Source: Microbacterium pumilum
GTDB lineage: Bacteria; Actinomycetota; Actinomycetes; Actinomycetales; Microbacteriaceae
NCBI RefSeq assembly: GCF_039530225.1
Contig: NZ_BAAAOH010000001.1
Span: 4,030,001-4,094,000 of the forward strand
DNA length: 64,000 nucleotides
Direction: 5' to 3'
The notes below the pieces were generated by a model that was not told where the DNA came from, ran no database searches, and was given only the letters and a program-made list of their open reading frames with translations. The translations under genes were made by a program, and so were the position numbers. Shown piece by piece: positions 35,331 through 44,745 of the stretch. Every line of letters begins with the position of its first letter. Within the stretch, counting starts at the first letter, position 1.

Positions 35331-36095
35331 ATGAACACCGACGGCACGACCGGTCTGATCGCTGTCAACGCCTCGACCGCGATGCGCGAGATGGCCCACG
35401 CTACGATCACGGTCGACGAACCTGCCGATCTCCACCCCCTGATCGATGAACTGCTGGGCTCGCTCCGCTCGCTCGTGCAGATCGCAGACCAGCTCGCCCA
35501 CGCCCACATGCACCACCGCGGTCGAGCACGGAGCGAGACCGGAGATGCCGCGCTCGGCGCATGGGAAGCAGACAACGCCACGTGGTCCCTCGTGCGGGCG
35601 CGCGAACTCCTCGACGCCGCTGAAGGCGCCGTCGACCTCGCCTCCCAAAGCGCAAGGCAATTGGCCTGGGTCCCCGCCGAGCAAGGCGAACGCTGGCTGA
35701 ATGTCGTCTTCCTGGAGGGCGCTGACGCAATACGAGTACTCGACACCATTGAACGGTCAGGTGCGCCGGCCGCGATCTGGCACCTTGCGCAGTGGGATCT
35801 TGGCGATGAGACCACCGAAGCGGCCCTCGTCAACGGATACGTGTATGAGGGGATCCCTACATGTCCTACCGATCGCACGGCTGAGGACCACGCGTCAGGG
35901 TACGCGCTTATCCACAACCCCATGCTCGGCTACGTCTCACTGTTGCGTCGATTTCCCGGTCATCCGGACGGCGCGGTAATCCCCGCGCAGCCGATTGGTA
36001 GAGCGGCGATCGAAGCGCAAACTCGATCCCTTCCCGCGCGGATGCTGGCGCGGCCCCCCGCAACGAGGACAGCCGTGAGGAGCGTCGGACTGTGA
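35331..36095 (+). CDS. Conserved hypothetical between SCO6880 and VirB4
   Basis: 254 residues from the ATG at 35331 with GGAG upstream. Residues 20-120 are helical and His-rich (DLHPLIDELLGSLRSLVQIA, AHAHMHHRGRAR); the rest is mixed alpha/beta and ends with a basic, Pro-containing tail. It overlaps the VirB4 gene by 4 bp, so it is made with the transfer machinery. No family was recognised. Its place suggests an ATPase accessory or a regulator of assembly. Confidence 0.6.
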   Translation: MNTDGTTGLIAVNASTAMREMAHATITVDEPADLHPLIDELLGSLRSLVQIADQLAHAHMHHRGRARSETGDAALGAWEADNATWSLVRARELLDAAEGAVDLASQSARQLAWVPAEQGERWLNVVFLEGADAIRVLDTIERSGAPAAIWHLAQWDLGDETTEAALVNGYVYEGIPTCPTDRTAEDHASGYALIHNPMLGYVSLLRRFPGHPDGAVIPAQPIGRAAIEAQTRSLPARMLARPPATRTAVRSVGL

Positions 36096-37570
36096 GGGGC
36101 GACGAGCAACTGCACGCCACTGTCCTAATCAACCCGCGCAACGAGCGTCGTCGCCAGCGCCGACGCCGGGAGCGGGCAGCAGCTCGACTCGCCACCGACG
36201 TACGCAAGTCGCGAGCGCGCGAGAGCAAGGACCAGTGGGCTGCCGAGCGAGCCGAGGTGCGCGCGGCGGCCTACCTGCCCGCCGCTGGCGAAACCGGACC
36301 GGCCGCGCTGCGGATGCCGCGCCGTCTACGACTTCCGCAGCACCAGGACACGTCAGCCACCATGGCCGGACACTACCCCTTTCTCGCCGAAGCAGGACTC
36401 GGATCCGCCGGAGTCTTCGTCGGGCAGGACCTCTACTCCGGCGGCTCCTTCGTGTACGACCCGTGGGTGCTCTATCAGCGCGGAGTCATCACCGCACCCA
36501 ATGTCGTGCTCGCGGGGATCGTTGGATCGGGCAAGTCTTCGCTCGCCAAGTCCCTCTATTCTCGCTCGCTACCCTTCGGTCGCCGCGTCTACGTCCCGGG
36601 CGATCCCAAGGGCGAGCACACAGCGGTTGCGGAAGCGGTCGGCGGCCGTGCCATCATCCTCGGCCACGGTCTCCGCAATCGTCTGAACCCGCTCGACGAG
36701 GGGCATCGCGCTTCGGCGCTGTCCGACTCCGAATGGACCGCGCAGGTCGCCGCGCGCCGCCGCGACCTGATCGGCGCGCTTGCAGAAACGGTGCTCGAGC
36801 GCTCCCTGATGCCTCTGGAGCACACCGCCATCGACCTCGCTCTGACGGACGTCGTGCGCAGCGCAGACGTGCCTATCCTCCCCATGGTCGTCGACCGCAT
36901 CCTTTCACCGACCCGATCAGACGACCACGAAGACCGCCTCGCCGAAGACGGCCGCCTCGTCGGCCACGCGCTGCGGAGACTCGTCGCAGGCGACCTGGCG
37001 GGCCTGTTCGACGGACCTTCGACAGTCAGGTTCGATCCGTCCCTGCCAATGGTGTCGCTCGATCTGTCCCGGGTCGCCGAGAACTCCACCCTGGTGTCGG
37101 TCCTGATGACGTGCTCGTCGGCGTGGATGGAGGCGGCGCTGGCCGACCCAGCTGGCGGACAACGCTGGGTCATCTACGACGAAGCGTGGCGGTTGATGGC
37201 GTACCCAGCACTGCTTCGCCGGATGGATGCGCAGTGGCGACTGGCACGTCACTACGGCATTGCCAACATGCTCGTCTTCCACAAGCTGTCTGACCTCGAC
37301 AACGTCGGCGACTCCGGGTCCGCGATGCGCGCGCTCGCGTCGTCACTCCTTGCCAACGCCGAGACACGGATCGTGTACCGGCAGGAACCCGATCAGCTCG
37401 GATCCACCGCCGCCGCGCTCGGACTGACTCGCACGGAGATGAATCTGCTGCCCGCGCTCAGTACCGGGCAGGGGCTGTGGCGCGTGAAGGATCGTAGCTT
37501 CGTCGTCCAGCACCAGCTGCATCCCGACGAGCTCACGGTCTTCGATACGACCGCTCGGATGACGCCTTGA
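36092..37570 (+). CDS. VirB4-like conjugation ATPase
   Basis: 492 residues from a GTG at 36092. After a very basic, helical N-terminus (NERRRQRRRRERAAARLA), the ATPase core has Walker A AGIVGSGKSSLAKS at ~141-154, PGDPKGEH and Walker B QRWVIYDEAWRLM near residue 353, followed by a late motif DLDNVGDSGSAM. It is shorter than a full VirB4 (~800), lacking the N-terminal domain that is supplied by SCO6880. It powers assembly of the transfer channel. The DprA gene follows after a short gap. Confidence 0.87.
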   Translation: MRGDEQLHATVLINPRNERRRQRRRRERAAARLATDVRKSRARESKDQWAAERAEVRAAAYLPAAGETGPAALRMPRRLRLPQHQDTSATMAGHYPFLAEAGLGSAGVFVGQDLYSGGSFVYDPWVLYQRGVITAPNVVLAGIVGSGKSSLAKSLYSRSLPFGRRVYVPGDPKGEHTAVAEAVGGRAIILGHGLRNRLNPLDEGHRASALSDSEWTAQVAARRRDLIGALAETVLERSLMPLEHTAIDLALTDVVRSADVPILPMVVDRILSPTRSDDHEDRLAEDGRLVGHALRRLVAGDLAGLFDGPSTVRFDPSLPMVSLDLSRVAENSTLVSVLMTCSSAWMEAALADPAGGQRWVIYDEAWRLMAYPALLRRMDAQWRLARHYGIANMLVFHKLSDLDNVGDSGSAMRALASSLLANAETRIVYRQEPDQLGSTAAALGLTRTEMNLLPALSTGQGLWRVKDRSFVVQHQLHPDELTVFDTTARMTP

Positions 37571-37614
37571 CCGCAGCGATACCGGATGCACCGCTCCCCC
37601 AAAGGAGGCACCTC

Positions 37615-38613
37615 ATGGACCACTCGTTCTCCGAAGATCGCCTTGCCCGCATCAGCTTGGCCATGGCTTCCGAACCCGGCGACACCGTCACCGGCATCCT
37701 CGTCGCGCGCGTCGGCGCGGCAGAGACGCTCGCTCTGGTCACCGCAGAGACGTCGCTGCCCGCCTCTATAGATCCCGCCGAAGGCAGCCTTTGGCGGCGG
37801 AGGCTCGCACCGCGGCTCGACCCGGGCCACGTCGACAGCGTCCGAGACGAGATGGAACGCCGCAACCTGACGATGCTCACGACGGAAGACCTCACCTGGC
37901 CGGCCGAACTGCAACAGCTCGGCCCTCGGGTGCCGCTCGCGCTCTGGCTCAGCGGACAGCCCAGCCGCCTCGAAGGCATCACCGCGAACCGCATCACGCT
38001 GGTCGGAGCCCGCGCCGCGACGAGCTACGGCGAGCACATCACCATGGAACTCGCCGCAGACCTCGCCTCACAGGGCCGAGTCATCTGCTCGGGAGGTGCG
38101 TACGGCATCGACGGCGCCGCACACAGGGCCGCCACGATGTCACGCCCGGGATCTACCGTCGCGGTCCTCGCGACTGGGCTTGACCGCTTCTACCCCGTCG
38201 GCAACCAGCAGCTGTTCGAGCGGATCCAGGACTCCGGAGGCCTTCTCGTCAGCGAACTGCCGCCGGGAGCCTCGCCGACCAGATGGAGGTTCCTGCAGCG
38301 CAACCGGCTGCTCGCCGCACTGAGCGGCGCGACCATCGTCGTCGAGGCGGGCTACCGCTCGGGGTCGCTCAACGTCGCAAGCCAAGCCCACTCCCTCGGG
38401 CGACCCATCGGTGCCGTCCCCGGACCCATCACCAGTCCCGCGAGCGCCGGCTGCCACCGACTCCTCCAGGAAGGCATCGCGACGATCATCACCGACACCC
38501 GAGACGCAATCGATCTGCTCGACTCGACCAACAGTGTTGGAGTCGACCGTCCATTCGGATCCGCCACGGCCGCGCGCCGACCCCTTCGGCTCGAACCGGA
38601 CATCAGCCTGTGA
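37615..38613 (+). CDS. DprA/Smf-family DNA-processing protein
   Basis: 332 residues from the ATG at 37615, which follows AAAGGAGG by 7 bp; the frame reaches back to 37567. The Rossmann core has the family motifs ITLVGARAATSYGE, VICSGGAYGIDGAAHRAA, TGLDRFYPVGN, SELPPGASP and VVEAGYRSGSL. Chromosomal DprA protects incoming ssDNA and loads RecA in transformation. Encoded inside the transfer operon, between VirB4 and VirD4, it probably handles the ssDNA that arrives by conjugation. It lacks the usual C-terminal winged helix found in many copies. Confidence 0.87.
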   Translation: MDHSFSEDRLARISLAMASEPGDTVTGILVARVGAAETLALVTAETSLPASIDPAEGSLWRRRLAPRLDPGHVDSVRDEMERRNLTMLTTEDLTWPAELQQLGPRVPLALWLSGQPSRLEGITANRITLVGARAATSYGEHITMELAADLASQGRVICSGGAYGIDGAAHRAATMSRPGSTVAVLATGLDRFYPVGNQQLFERIQDSGGLLVSELPPGASPTRWRFLQRNRLLAALSGATIVVEAGYRSGSLNVASQAHSLGRPIGAVPGPITSPASAGCHRLLQEGIATIITDTRDAIDLLDSTNSVGVDRPFGSATAARRPLRLEPDISL

Positions 38614-38647
38614 TCCCCTCGGCGCGCCGCCGCGGTGAGGCAGCCCC

Positions 38648-40453
38648 ATGACCACGCCAAAAGCGCCGAGCTACGGTGACGAGCTCACCAATCTCGGCCT
38701 CTGCGTCATCATCGCCGGTGCCGCGGTCGCGACCCTGCTTCGCGCGGCGGGCTCAATTGCAGCCTGGGTGACGGGGCTGGACCAGCCCACCGCCGGAATT
38801 GCAGCGGGGCTCACCGTGCTGCTGAATCCCGGTGATCCGGGCGTGGCCATGCGAGCGCCCGGCATCAACCCCGTCGTCTACTGGGTGTGCGCGGGGCTTT
38901 TGATCCTTATCGCCACGGGCGTCAGCATCCTTGGCTGGCGGCTCGTCCGGGGAACGTCCCGACGGGGTCGAGTCGACCCGCACCACATCGAGGGGATCGC
39001 CGGTCGAGACGACGTCGCCAAGGCCGCATCCCAACACGCGCTCATGCGGCGCGCGGCTCACCTGCGCCCCTCCCTCACGCACGCACGCCCGGCGGATGTC
39101 GGCTATTTCATCGGTCACTCCCGGTCGTCGGCGGTGTGGGCGAGCGTGGAGGACTCGATCCTCGTCATCGGTCCGCCAAGATCCGGGAAGGGCGCGCACA
39201 TCGTCATCAACGCGATCCTCGATGCCCCGGGTGCCGTGGTCACCACCTCCACCCGCCCCGACAACCTCACCGCCACTCTCCGCGCGCGAGAACGCCTCGG
39301 CCCAGTCGCCGTGTTCGATCCTCAGAAGCTCGCCGAGGGGATCCCCGCCGGTCTGCGCTGGTCGCCGATTCGGGGTTGCGAGAATGCCCTGACGGCGATG
39401 ATCCGCGCCACCGGGCTCGCCGCCGGCACTGGTCTCGCCGCCGGTGGCGTCGAATCTGGCGGGTTCTGGGAAGCCAAGACCCGCACAGCCCTGCAGTCCC
39501 TTCTGCACGCGGCTGCGCTCGCCGACCGACCACCCAGCGAACTGTTCCGTTGGACGCTCGATCCCGCGGCAGCCGCCGACGCGGTCGCCATTCTGATGAA
39601 CGACCCGCGCGCCGCGACCGGCTGGGCCGACTCGCTCCAGGCCATGCTCGAAGCCGACCCCCGAACCCGGGACTCCATCTGGCAGGGCGTGTCACTTGCG
39701 CTCGGGGCGCTCGCCGACCCGCGCGTGCTCGCCGCCGTGTCACCGGGCGAGGGCGAATCGTTCGACCCGGAGTCCTTCCTGCGGAGCAACGGCACCCTAT
39801 TCCTCCTCGCTACTGGCGCCGGCGCCAATAACTCCGCAGCTCTCGTCGCCGCGTTCGTCGAAGACGTCGTCGAGTCCGCCCGGCGGATCGCCGCCCGCAA
39901 TCCCGGCGCCCGCCTGGACCCGCCACTCCTGCTCGCCCTCGACGAGATCGGCAACCTTGCCCCACTCCCATCTTTACCGACGCTGATGGCCGAAGGCGGC
40001 GGCACCGGCATCACCACCATGCCGGTGCTGCAATCGCTGACCCAGGCACGCTCGAAGTGGAGCGACAATGCCGCCGGCGCGATCTGGGATGCCTCCATCA
40101 TCAAAATCATCCTCGGCGGCGCCTCCAACTCCCGCGATCTCCAAGACCTCTCCACGCTCATCGGCGAACGCGACGAAGCCACAGACTCCATCACCGTCGG
40201 CGACCGCGGCACCCGATCCTCACAGCGATCCGTGCGCCGGGTGGCGATCATGCCGCCCGACGTCATCCGCACTCTCCCGTTCGGCACCGCACTGGTCATG
40301 TTCCGCGCCGCACCGCCAATCGTGACCCGGCTGCGCACCTGGACCTCGCGGCGCGATGCGAAGTCGCTGCTCAACGACCGCTCCGGGCTCGAGACACTGT
40401 TGCGGCAGCCTCATGCTGCTCCACCGCCCGCCTCGGACGAGCCGGTGGAGTAA
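38648..40453 (+). CDS. VirD4/TraG-type coupling protein
   Basis: 601 residues. Two membrane segments (LGLCVIIAGAAVATLLRAAG; YWVCAGLLILIATGVSILGW) are followed by a cytoplasmic TraG/VirD4 ATPase: Walker A GPPRSGKG at 175-182, Walker B LLLALDEIGNLAPLPSLPTL, and the sensor region GITTMPVLQSLTQARSKW. It recruits the relaxase-DNA complex to the channel. The gene starts 34 bp after dprA and is the last of the large transfer genes. The relaxase is encoded 17 kb away on the other strand. Confidence 0.92.
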   Translation: MTTPKAPSYGDELTNLGLCVIIAGAAVATLLRAAGSIAAWVTGLDQPTAGIAAGLTVLLNPGDPGVAMRAPGINPVVYWVCAGLLILIATGVSILGWRLVRGTSRRGRVDPHHIEGIAGRDDVAKAASQHALMRRAAHLRPSLTHARPADVGYFIGHSRSSAVWASVEDSILVIGPPRSGKGAHIVINAILDAPGAVVTTSTRPDNLTATLRARERLGPVAVFDPQKLAEGIPAGLRWSPIRGCENALTAMIRATGLAAGTGLAAGGVESGGFWEAKTRTALQSLLHAAALADRPPSELFRWTLDPAAAADAVAILMNDPRAATGWADSLQAMLEADPRTRDSIWQGVSLALGALADPRVLAAVSPGEGESFDPESFLRSNGTLFLLATGAGANNSAALVAAFVEDVVESARRIAARNPGARLDPPLLLALDEIGNLAPLPSLPTLMAEGGGTGITTMPVLQSLTQARSKWSDNAAGAIWDASIIKIILGGASNSRDLQDLSTLIGERDEATDSITVGDRGTRSSQRSVRRVAIMPPDVIRTLPFGTALVMFRAAPPIVTRLRTWTSRRDAKSLLNDRSGLETLLRQPHAAPPPASDEPVE

Positions 40454-40488
40454 CCGCGTTCGACCACACTTACCTCCACGCGCACTAC

Positions 40489-40635
40489 ATGCGGTCCTTC
40501 ATCAACCGATCGAGCTGGATCGGCCGCGAGGCGCCCCGTCGTGCCGGTAGCCGGCTCCTTCTCGGACCGCTCACGACCGTGAGGTCAGCAACCGACGTCA
40601 TGGTCGCAGGAACGTCGCGTGCACCTTGTGGGTGA
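40489..40635 (+). CDS. Possible small basic protein after virD4
   Basis: 48 residues from an ATG at 40489: MRSFINRSSWIGREAPRRAG with an ending TSRAPCG. The same frame reads coherently upstream (FDHTYLHAHYM) but has no start codon before the virD4 stop. No ribosome site was found. It may be a genuine small element gene or chance. Confidence 0.3.
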   Translation: MRSFINRSSWIGREAPRRAGSRLLLGPLTTVRSATDVMVAGTSRAPCG

Positions 40636-40677
40636 AGCGGACCAGCACGGTCCGCCCCGACGCAAAGGATCAGTCCG

Positions 40678-41124
40678 ATGGCTCTCCACACCCAGCAGTC
40701 CATCTCCGGCTTCATCGCCTCGGAGCCGCAGCAGTCCATCACGGAGAACGGCGACACTCGCCTGTATGTCCGGATCGGGCAGCCGCACTTCCGCCGCAAC
40801 GAGGACGGAACCTTCACCGAACTCGAGCCGAGCTTCCACGACATGGTCGCGTACCGCGCGACCGCCGAACGTGCCCTCTCCCGGTTCGCGAAGGGAGACT
40901 CGTTCATCGCCGAGGGCTACATCCGCACCTTTTCTATCGAACGCGACGGGCAGGTCGTCGATGCGGAGGAGTTCGTCGCCAAGAAGCTCGGCCACGATCT
41001 CGCCCGCACCAATTATGAGGTCGACCGGACCCGACGGGCGGCCGCGATTGGGCGCAAAGCGCCGACCAGGCAAGTGTCAGTGACCGGGCCAAGGAACGCC
41101 GTCGCCAGCGCGCTCGGCGTCTGA
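40678..41124 (+). CDS. Single-stranded DNA-binding protein (SSB-like)
   Basis: 148 residues. The OB-fold strands are visible: SISGFIASEPQQSITENGDTRLYVRIGQPHFR, then HDMVAYRATAERALSRFAKGDSFIAEGYIRTF, matching plasmid/ICE-borne SSB relatives. The C-terminal tail is basic and short and lacks the acidic DDDIPF end of housekeeping SSB, so partner recruitment may differ. It likely coats transferred ssDNA in donor or recipient. It closes the transfer block with the next hypothetical gene. Confidence 0.8.
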   Translation: MALHTQQSISGFIASEPQQSITENGDTRLYVRIGQPHFRRNEDGTFTELEPSFHDMVAYRATAERALSRFAKGDSFIAEGYIRTFSIERDGQVVDAEEFVAKKLGHDLARTNYEVDRTRRAAAIGRKAPTRQVSVTGPRNAVASALGV

Positions 41125-41140
41125 TCGGACAGGCTGACCG

Positions 41141-41704
41141 ATGCTTGGCAGTGCCGGCCGCGACGAATCTGAGCCGGCCTTTCGCGGCGACGAGCCCGAT
41201 GGCGCCGATGGTGGGGCGAGCGCTGGCCCACCCCAGCCAGTGAACTGGAATCTGCTCACCGCCGACGAAGCCGAGATCCATTGGATCGAGTTGAACAAGT
41301 GGGTGAACTGGCTGCGACGAACCTACGGCCTGCCGGCATCCGTGGTCCCGCCATTCTGGCACCGGCATCCGGAACTGGTTTGGGAGCTCTCCGCGCTGCA
41401 CCTCCACTGGCTCTGCGCGTACGATCCCGATCAACACGCATCGGCCCCGCTCGGCTGGCACCACGACTTCGCCGATGCGCGCCAACGCCTCCATGATTGG
41501 GTCAGCCGTTGTGGCACACGCCTCGATAAGGATCGGCCGACACGCCAAACACTATGGCCAGGCGAAGACGCAGGCGACGCGATCGAAGACGTGGTCATCA
41601 CAAACCGTGACGAGGACTTCGTGGCGTTCGTTCTCCACGATCTTCACAGCCGGGATGAGGCAGAGCGACTCTTCTACTCGACCATGAGCGATGGCGGGGC
41701 ATGA
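41141..41704 (+). CDS. Conserved hypothetical of actinobacterial ICEs
   Basis: 187 residues from ATG 41141, 16 bp after the ssb-like gene. The central block WIELNKWVNWLRRTYGLPAS, PPFWHRHPELVWELSALHLHW and APLGWHHDFADARQRLHDWV is highly conserved in my recollection of such elements, rich in Trp and His. Function is unknown. Acidic and disordered at the N-terminus. It is the last gene that clearly belongs to the conjugative element. Confidence 0.7.
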   Translation: MLGSAGRDESEPAFRGDEPDGADGGASAGPPQPVNWNLLTADEAEIHWIELNKWVNWLRRTYGLPASVVPPFWHRHPELVWELSALHLHWLCAYDPDQHASAPLGWHHDFADARQRLHDWVSRCGTRLDKDRPTRQTLWPGEDAGDAIEDVVITNRDEDFVAFVLHDLHSRDEAERLFYSTMSDGGA

Positions 41705-42317
41705 GATCTTCTGATCTGTGGCGGCGAGTGTGGTGCGGATTCCGCGTGATTCCCGGTTTCACGCGAACGAGGAGTTTCTCCACGTCCGTGTGGGATCGCA
41801 ATGGGGTCGAGATTCAGTGCGAGCTGCAACAACTTTGACTCAAGCTGCCCCTGTTTCTCTCGTCACTACCGAGGAGGTTTCCGGCGATCTTCGTTTCAGT
41901 CCGAGTCGATGCGCTTCGTCGTTCCGCAGTATCCCCGCTCAGGCGATGCTTCAGCGTTTAGATATCGGCGGAGGAGGCGGATACCCAGGTCCGGATCGAG
42001 GGCGCTCGCATGATATCCGCATTCGTTGCACGGTCGCTACGAGCAATCGAGCGCCGCGACGGCGACCGACAGGCAATCGGCCCGTCGCTGGTCAGTTGAA
42101 CACTGGTACGTCGTGCCTGGAGCGCGGCACTCCTGATGCTTGACGGTACACACTGAGTACGCAACGGACGCCGAGTGATGCCGAGCTGAAAGCCGCGTCC
42201 ACCGAGGATCGGGTCCTTGTCCGCCCGACCCAGTCCGGTCCCGCGACCGGAGGGCACTACCCTCGCGGGGAATAGCTCTCGCAACGCCCCCTACCGCTCG
42301 AACCCAGGTGGCGTAGT
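41705..42317. other. Gene-free junction, probable right side of the element
   Basis: About 610 bp with only weak overlapping frames and visibly more mixed base composition. I compared it by eye with the tRNA fragment at 8039-8080 and found no matching attachment repeat. It separates conjugation genes from the catabolic cluster. Confidence 0.5.
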
Positions 42318-42971
42318 TCAACGGAGTAGATACCGAACGCCCAGTTCTTTCAGGTGCTGGTCAAACTGATCGTCATCGAGGCCGAGCGCCGAGAACTCGG
42401 GGCCGTAGGCGACGCGGACTACCCATGCGGCGAACGCGGTGTCGAAGCAGTACCGCATCGCGGAGAGTGGATCGTCATGCCGGATGTCGGCCTCGATCCG
42501 GCTGAGGAGCCCGACGAACTGGCCCTCGAACTCGGCACGGTAGGTCGCGCCGCGCTGAGCGACTTCTGCAACGGTGCTGGAGAGCAGGACGATTGCACGG
42601 AGGAACTCTGCGTTCTCGCGGAATCGTGCGCCCACTTCGCCGAGGGCTCCGCGTACGAGTTCTTCGGGCAGGAGGCCCGCCCAGCGTTCGTCACGTTCCA
42701 ACTCGGACTGGCCGGCACGCACCCTGCCCAGCCCGTGCTCGTACACCGCGAGGAAGAGATCGTCCTTGTTGTCGACGCGGTCGTATATGAAACGCGGCGC
42801 GACGCCTGCCGAATCGCAGATCGCCGCGATCGTAAACCCCTCGTATCCGCGCTCCGAGAGTAGCTCGACGCCGGCATCGAGGACTCGCGCCCACGCCTCA
42901 CGGCTGCGCTTCTGTCTCGGGGCGCGAATTGAAGTGCTCGTGTCTCCTCCTGAGATCCGGTCTTGACACAT
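42318..42971 (-). CDS. TetR-family regulator
   Basis: 217 residues from the ATG at 42971; the frame extends to 43148 but those codons overlap the opposite gene's promoter and start. The helix-turn-helix is clear near residues 40-65 (YEGFTIAAICDSAGVAPRFI followed by YDRVDNKDDLF). The C-terminal ligand domain is helical and diverse. It diverges from the monooxygenase gene at 43042, whose promoter overlaps the regulator's own start, so autoregulation and control of the catabolic genes are likely. Confidence 0.85.
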   Translation of the reverse strand: MCQDRISGGDTSTSIRAPRQKRSREAWARVLDAGVELLSERGYEGFTIAAICDSAGVAPRFIYDRVDNKDDLFLAVYEHGLGRVRAGQSELERDERWAGLLPEELVRGALGEVGARFRENAEFLRAIVLLSSTVAEVAQRGATYRAEFEGQFVGLLSRIEADIRHDDPLSAMRYCFDTAFAAWVVRVAYGPEFSALGLDDDQFDQHLKELGVRYLLR

Positions 42972-42991
42972 TGTGCCATCAAAGGATAGAA
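42963..42991 (+). promoter_or_regulatory. Promoter of the ABM/flavin-monooxygenase genes
   Basis: TTGACA (42963-42968) and ATAGAA (42986-42991) with 17-bp spacing, about 50 bp before the ATG at 43042. The -35 box overlaps the divergent tetR start, the usual place for a TetR operator. Confidence 0.6.
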
Positions 42992-43041
42992 CCGTAGTCA
43001 CCGCTACGCTTTTGAAGTTCAACGACGAAGTCAGAGGATCC

Positions 43042-43320
43042 ATGCTTCTCATCACCGGCAGCGCGCGACCGGCATCCGACGCACGCGAGCGTCTCGTCGC
43101 GGCAGCGCGCGAGATCACCGCGGCCACGCAGGGTGATCCCGGCTGCACCCTCTACCAGTTCGGGCTCTCCCTCGACGGCAACGTGATCGTCAGCGTCGAA
43201 CTGTGGCGCGACCAGGCCGCGCTCGACGCCCACATGAGCCACGAGCACACCCAACGCTTCCTCTCGGCACTCGACGGACTCATCGACGGAGAACCCGTCA
43301 TGCAGCAGACCGAACTCTGA
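43042..43320 (+). CDS. ABM-type monooxygenase
   Basis: 92 residues from ATG 43042 with AGAGGA upstream. The dimeric alpha/beta-barrel signature is present: ARERLVAAAREITAATQGDPGCTLYQFG followed by VELWRDQAALDAHMSHEHTQRFL. Such quinol- or polyketide-type monooxygenases work without cofactor. In this cluster it may remove or oxidise a reactive hydroquinone. It is followed closely by the flavin hydroxylase. Confidence 0.85.
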   Translation: MLLITGSARPASDARERLVAAAREITAATQGDPGCTLYQFGLSLDGNVIVSVELWRDQAALDAHMSHEHTQRFLSALDGLIDGEPVMQQTEL

Positions 43321-43358
43321 CACTCACCCGATCACCACCACTCAACGAGGAGTATGAA

Positions 43359-44594
43359 ATGGCACGAAAAGGACGCGTCGTCGTCATGGGCGCAGGACCG
43401 GCCGGCATGGCCACCGCGCTCTCGATCGCGCAGACCGAGCACGACGTAATCATGCTGGAGCGGTATCCCGCCGCCCGACCCGCGGGCAACATCTTGAATC
43501 TCTGGCCACCGCCCATCAAAGCCCTCAGGCTGATGGGGGTCGACACCGTCGACCTCGGTGCACCCTGTCAGTCGGAGTTCCGCAGCGCCTCCGGTCGAGT
43601 GCGCGCCGTCGTGCATCTCCCCCAGGATGTGATCGATCAGTACGGCGGCGGATTCATCGGGATGCTGCGCCCTCAGCTCTACAGCCGGATGCTGGCCAGC
43701 ATCCCCGAAGGCATCCTGCGCACCAACACCCAGGTCACATCGTTCGACCAAGACGAGAGCGGAGTCCGCCTCGACCTTGCCGACGGCAGCACCCTAGAAG
43801 CCGACCTGCTCGTGGGCGCCGACGGTATCGACTCCCTCGTCCGCCGCACCCTGTGGGGCGACGCGCCCAAGCGCGAGCACAACCTGCACATCATCGGCGG
43901 GTTCACCTTCGACGACACCCTCGACGTCCCCACCGGTCGCTGCGTCGTCTCGCATACCCGCACCATCCAGGGCAGTTGGACATCCATTCGCCACGAAGGC
44001 CGCGCAGGCTTCCAATGGTGGGTGCTCGGCGCGTTCGACTCCTCCAAGGAGTTCGCCGGGGACCTGCAGGCGACCGCCACCAAAATGGCCGAGGGGTTCG
44101 CGTCCCCGCTCCCCCAGCTCGTCGCCGCGACCGATCCGGGCAGCCTGCAACGCTGGCCGATCCGCGACCGTCCACCCCTGGAGAAGTGGTCAAAGGGTAG
44201 GGCGACTCTCGTCGGCGACGCCGCGCATCCGACCTCTCCGTATGCCGCCTACGGTGCCGGGATGTCGATCGAGGACGGCTTCTTCCTCGGCCGCCGCGTC
44301 GCCGGCGTCGACATCTCGGATGCCGGAGCGCTGACCGCCGCGCTCGAGAAATACGAGGCTCCACGCCGTGCGCACACCGCGTTCCAGGTCGACATTGCTT
44401 ACAAGCTCGGCAAGATCTTCCACCACATCCCGGCCCCCGTACGGCCGATCCGCGACTTGTTCTTCGACCACAGCCCCTTCCTGCAGAAGATGATCGGCGA
44501 CGGCACACCTGGAGAGATCCTCAAGCAACTCGACGAGATCGACGATGCGGAGCGCGAGTTCCAATCGAGGCGGGGTGCGTCGACGAGTGCCTGA
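43359..44594 (+). CDS. FAD-dependent aromatic monooxygenase, copy A
   Basis: 411 residues from ATG 43359, GAGGAG 8 bp upstream. It has the GxGxxG FAD motif VVVMGAGPAGMATALSI, the middle DG motif LLVGADGIDSLVRR and the ribityl-binding GDAAHPTSPYAAYG, all as in the para-hydroxybenzoate/salicylate hydroxylase group. It uses NAD(P)H to hydroxylate an aromatic ring. A close paralogue lies at 53.8 kb; both share GNILNLWP and KIFHH segments, so they probably act on related substrates. The two copies diverge mostly in the substrate-facing middle. Confidence 0.88.
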   Translation: MARKGRVVVMGAGPAGMATALSIAQTEHDVIMLERYPAARPAGNILNLWPPPIKALRLMGVDTVDLGAPCQSEFRSASGRVRAVVHLPQDVIDQYGGGFIGMLRPQLYSRMLASIPEGILRTNTQVTSFDQDESGVRLDLADGSTLEADLLVGADGIDSLVRRTLWGDAPKREHNLHIIGGFTFDDTLDVPTGRCVVSHTRTIQGSWTSIRHEGRAGFQWWVLGAFDSSKEFAGDLQATATKMAEGFASPLPQLVAATDPGSLQRWPIRDRPPLEKWSKGRATLVGDAAHPTSPYAAYGAGMSIEDGFFLGRRVAGVDISDAGALTAALEKYEAPRRAHTAFQVDIAYKLGKIFHHIPAPVRPIRDLFFDHSPFLQKMIGDGTPGEILKQLDEIDDAEREFQSRRGASTSA

Positions 44595-44745
44595 GCTGAA
44601 TGTCGGCATCGGTCATCCCCCGAAGGCCATCGTTGTCATCCAAGGCCGGGCCCCAGATGCGCACCTGACTCATCTGGGTGACCGGATCGGCTTCATGTCG
44701 TCGCCCTCGGACGCTGGTCCGCCGCGCATGATGCTCACACATTGT

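Noticed and set aside
34386..35684. 432-codon minus-strand open frame
   Set aside because: Antisense of SCO6880, with no recognisable protein and typical GC-rich shadow composition.
41718..42143. 141-codon open frame after the conjugative element
   Set aside because: No ribosome site and no recognisable motif; low-complexity, likely non-coding junction DNA.
41705..42317. Candidate right attachment site
   Set aside because: By-eye comparison with the tRNA fragment at 8039-8080 found no meaningful match.
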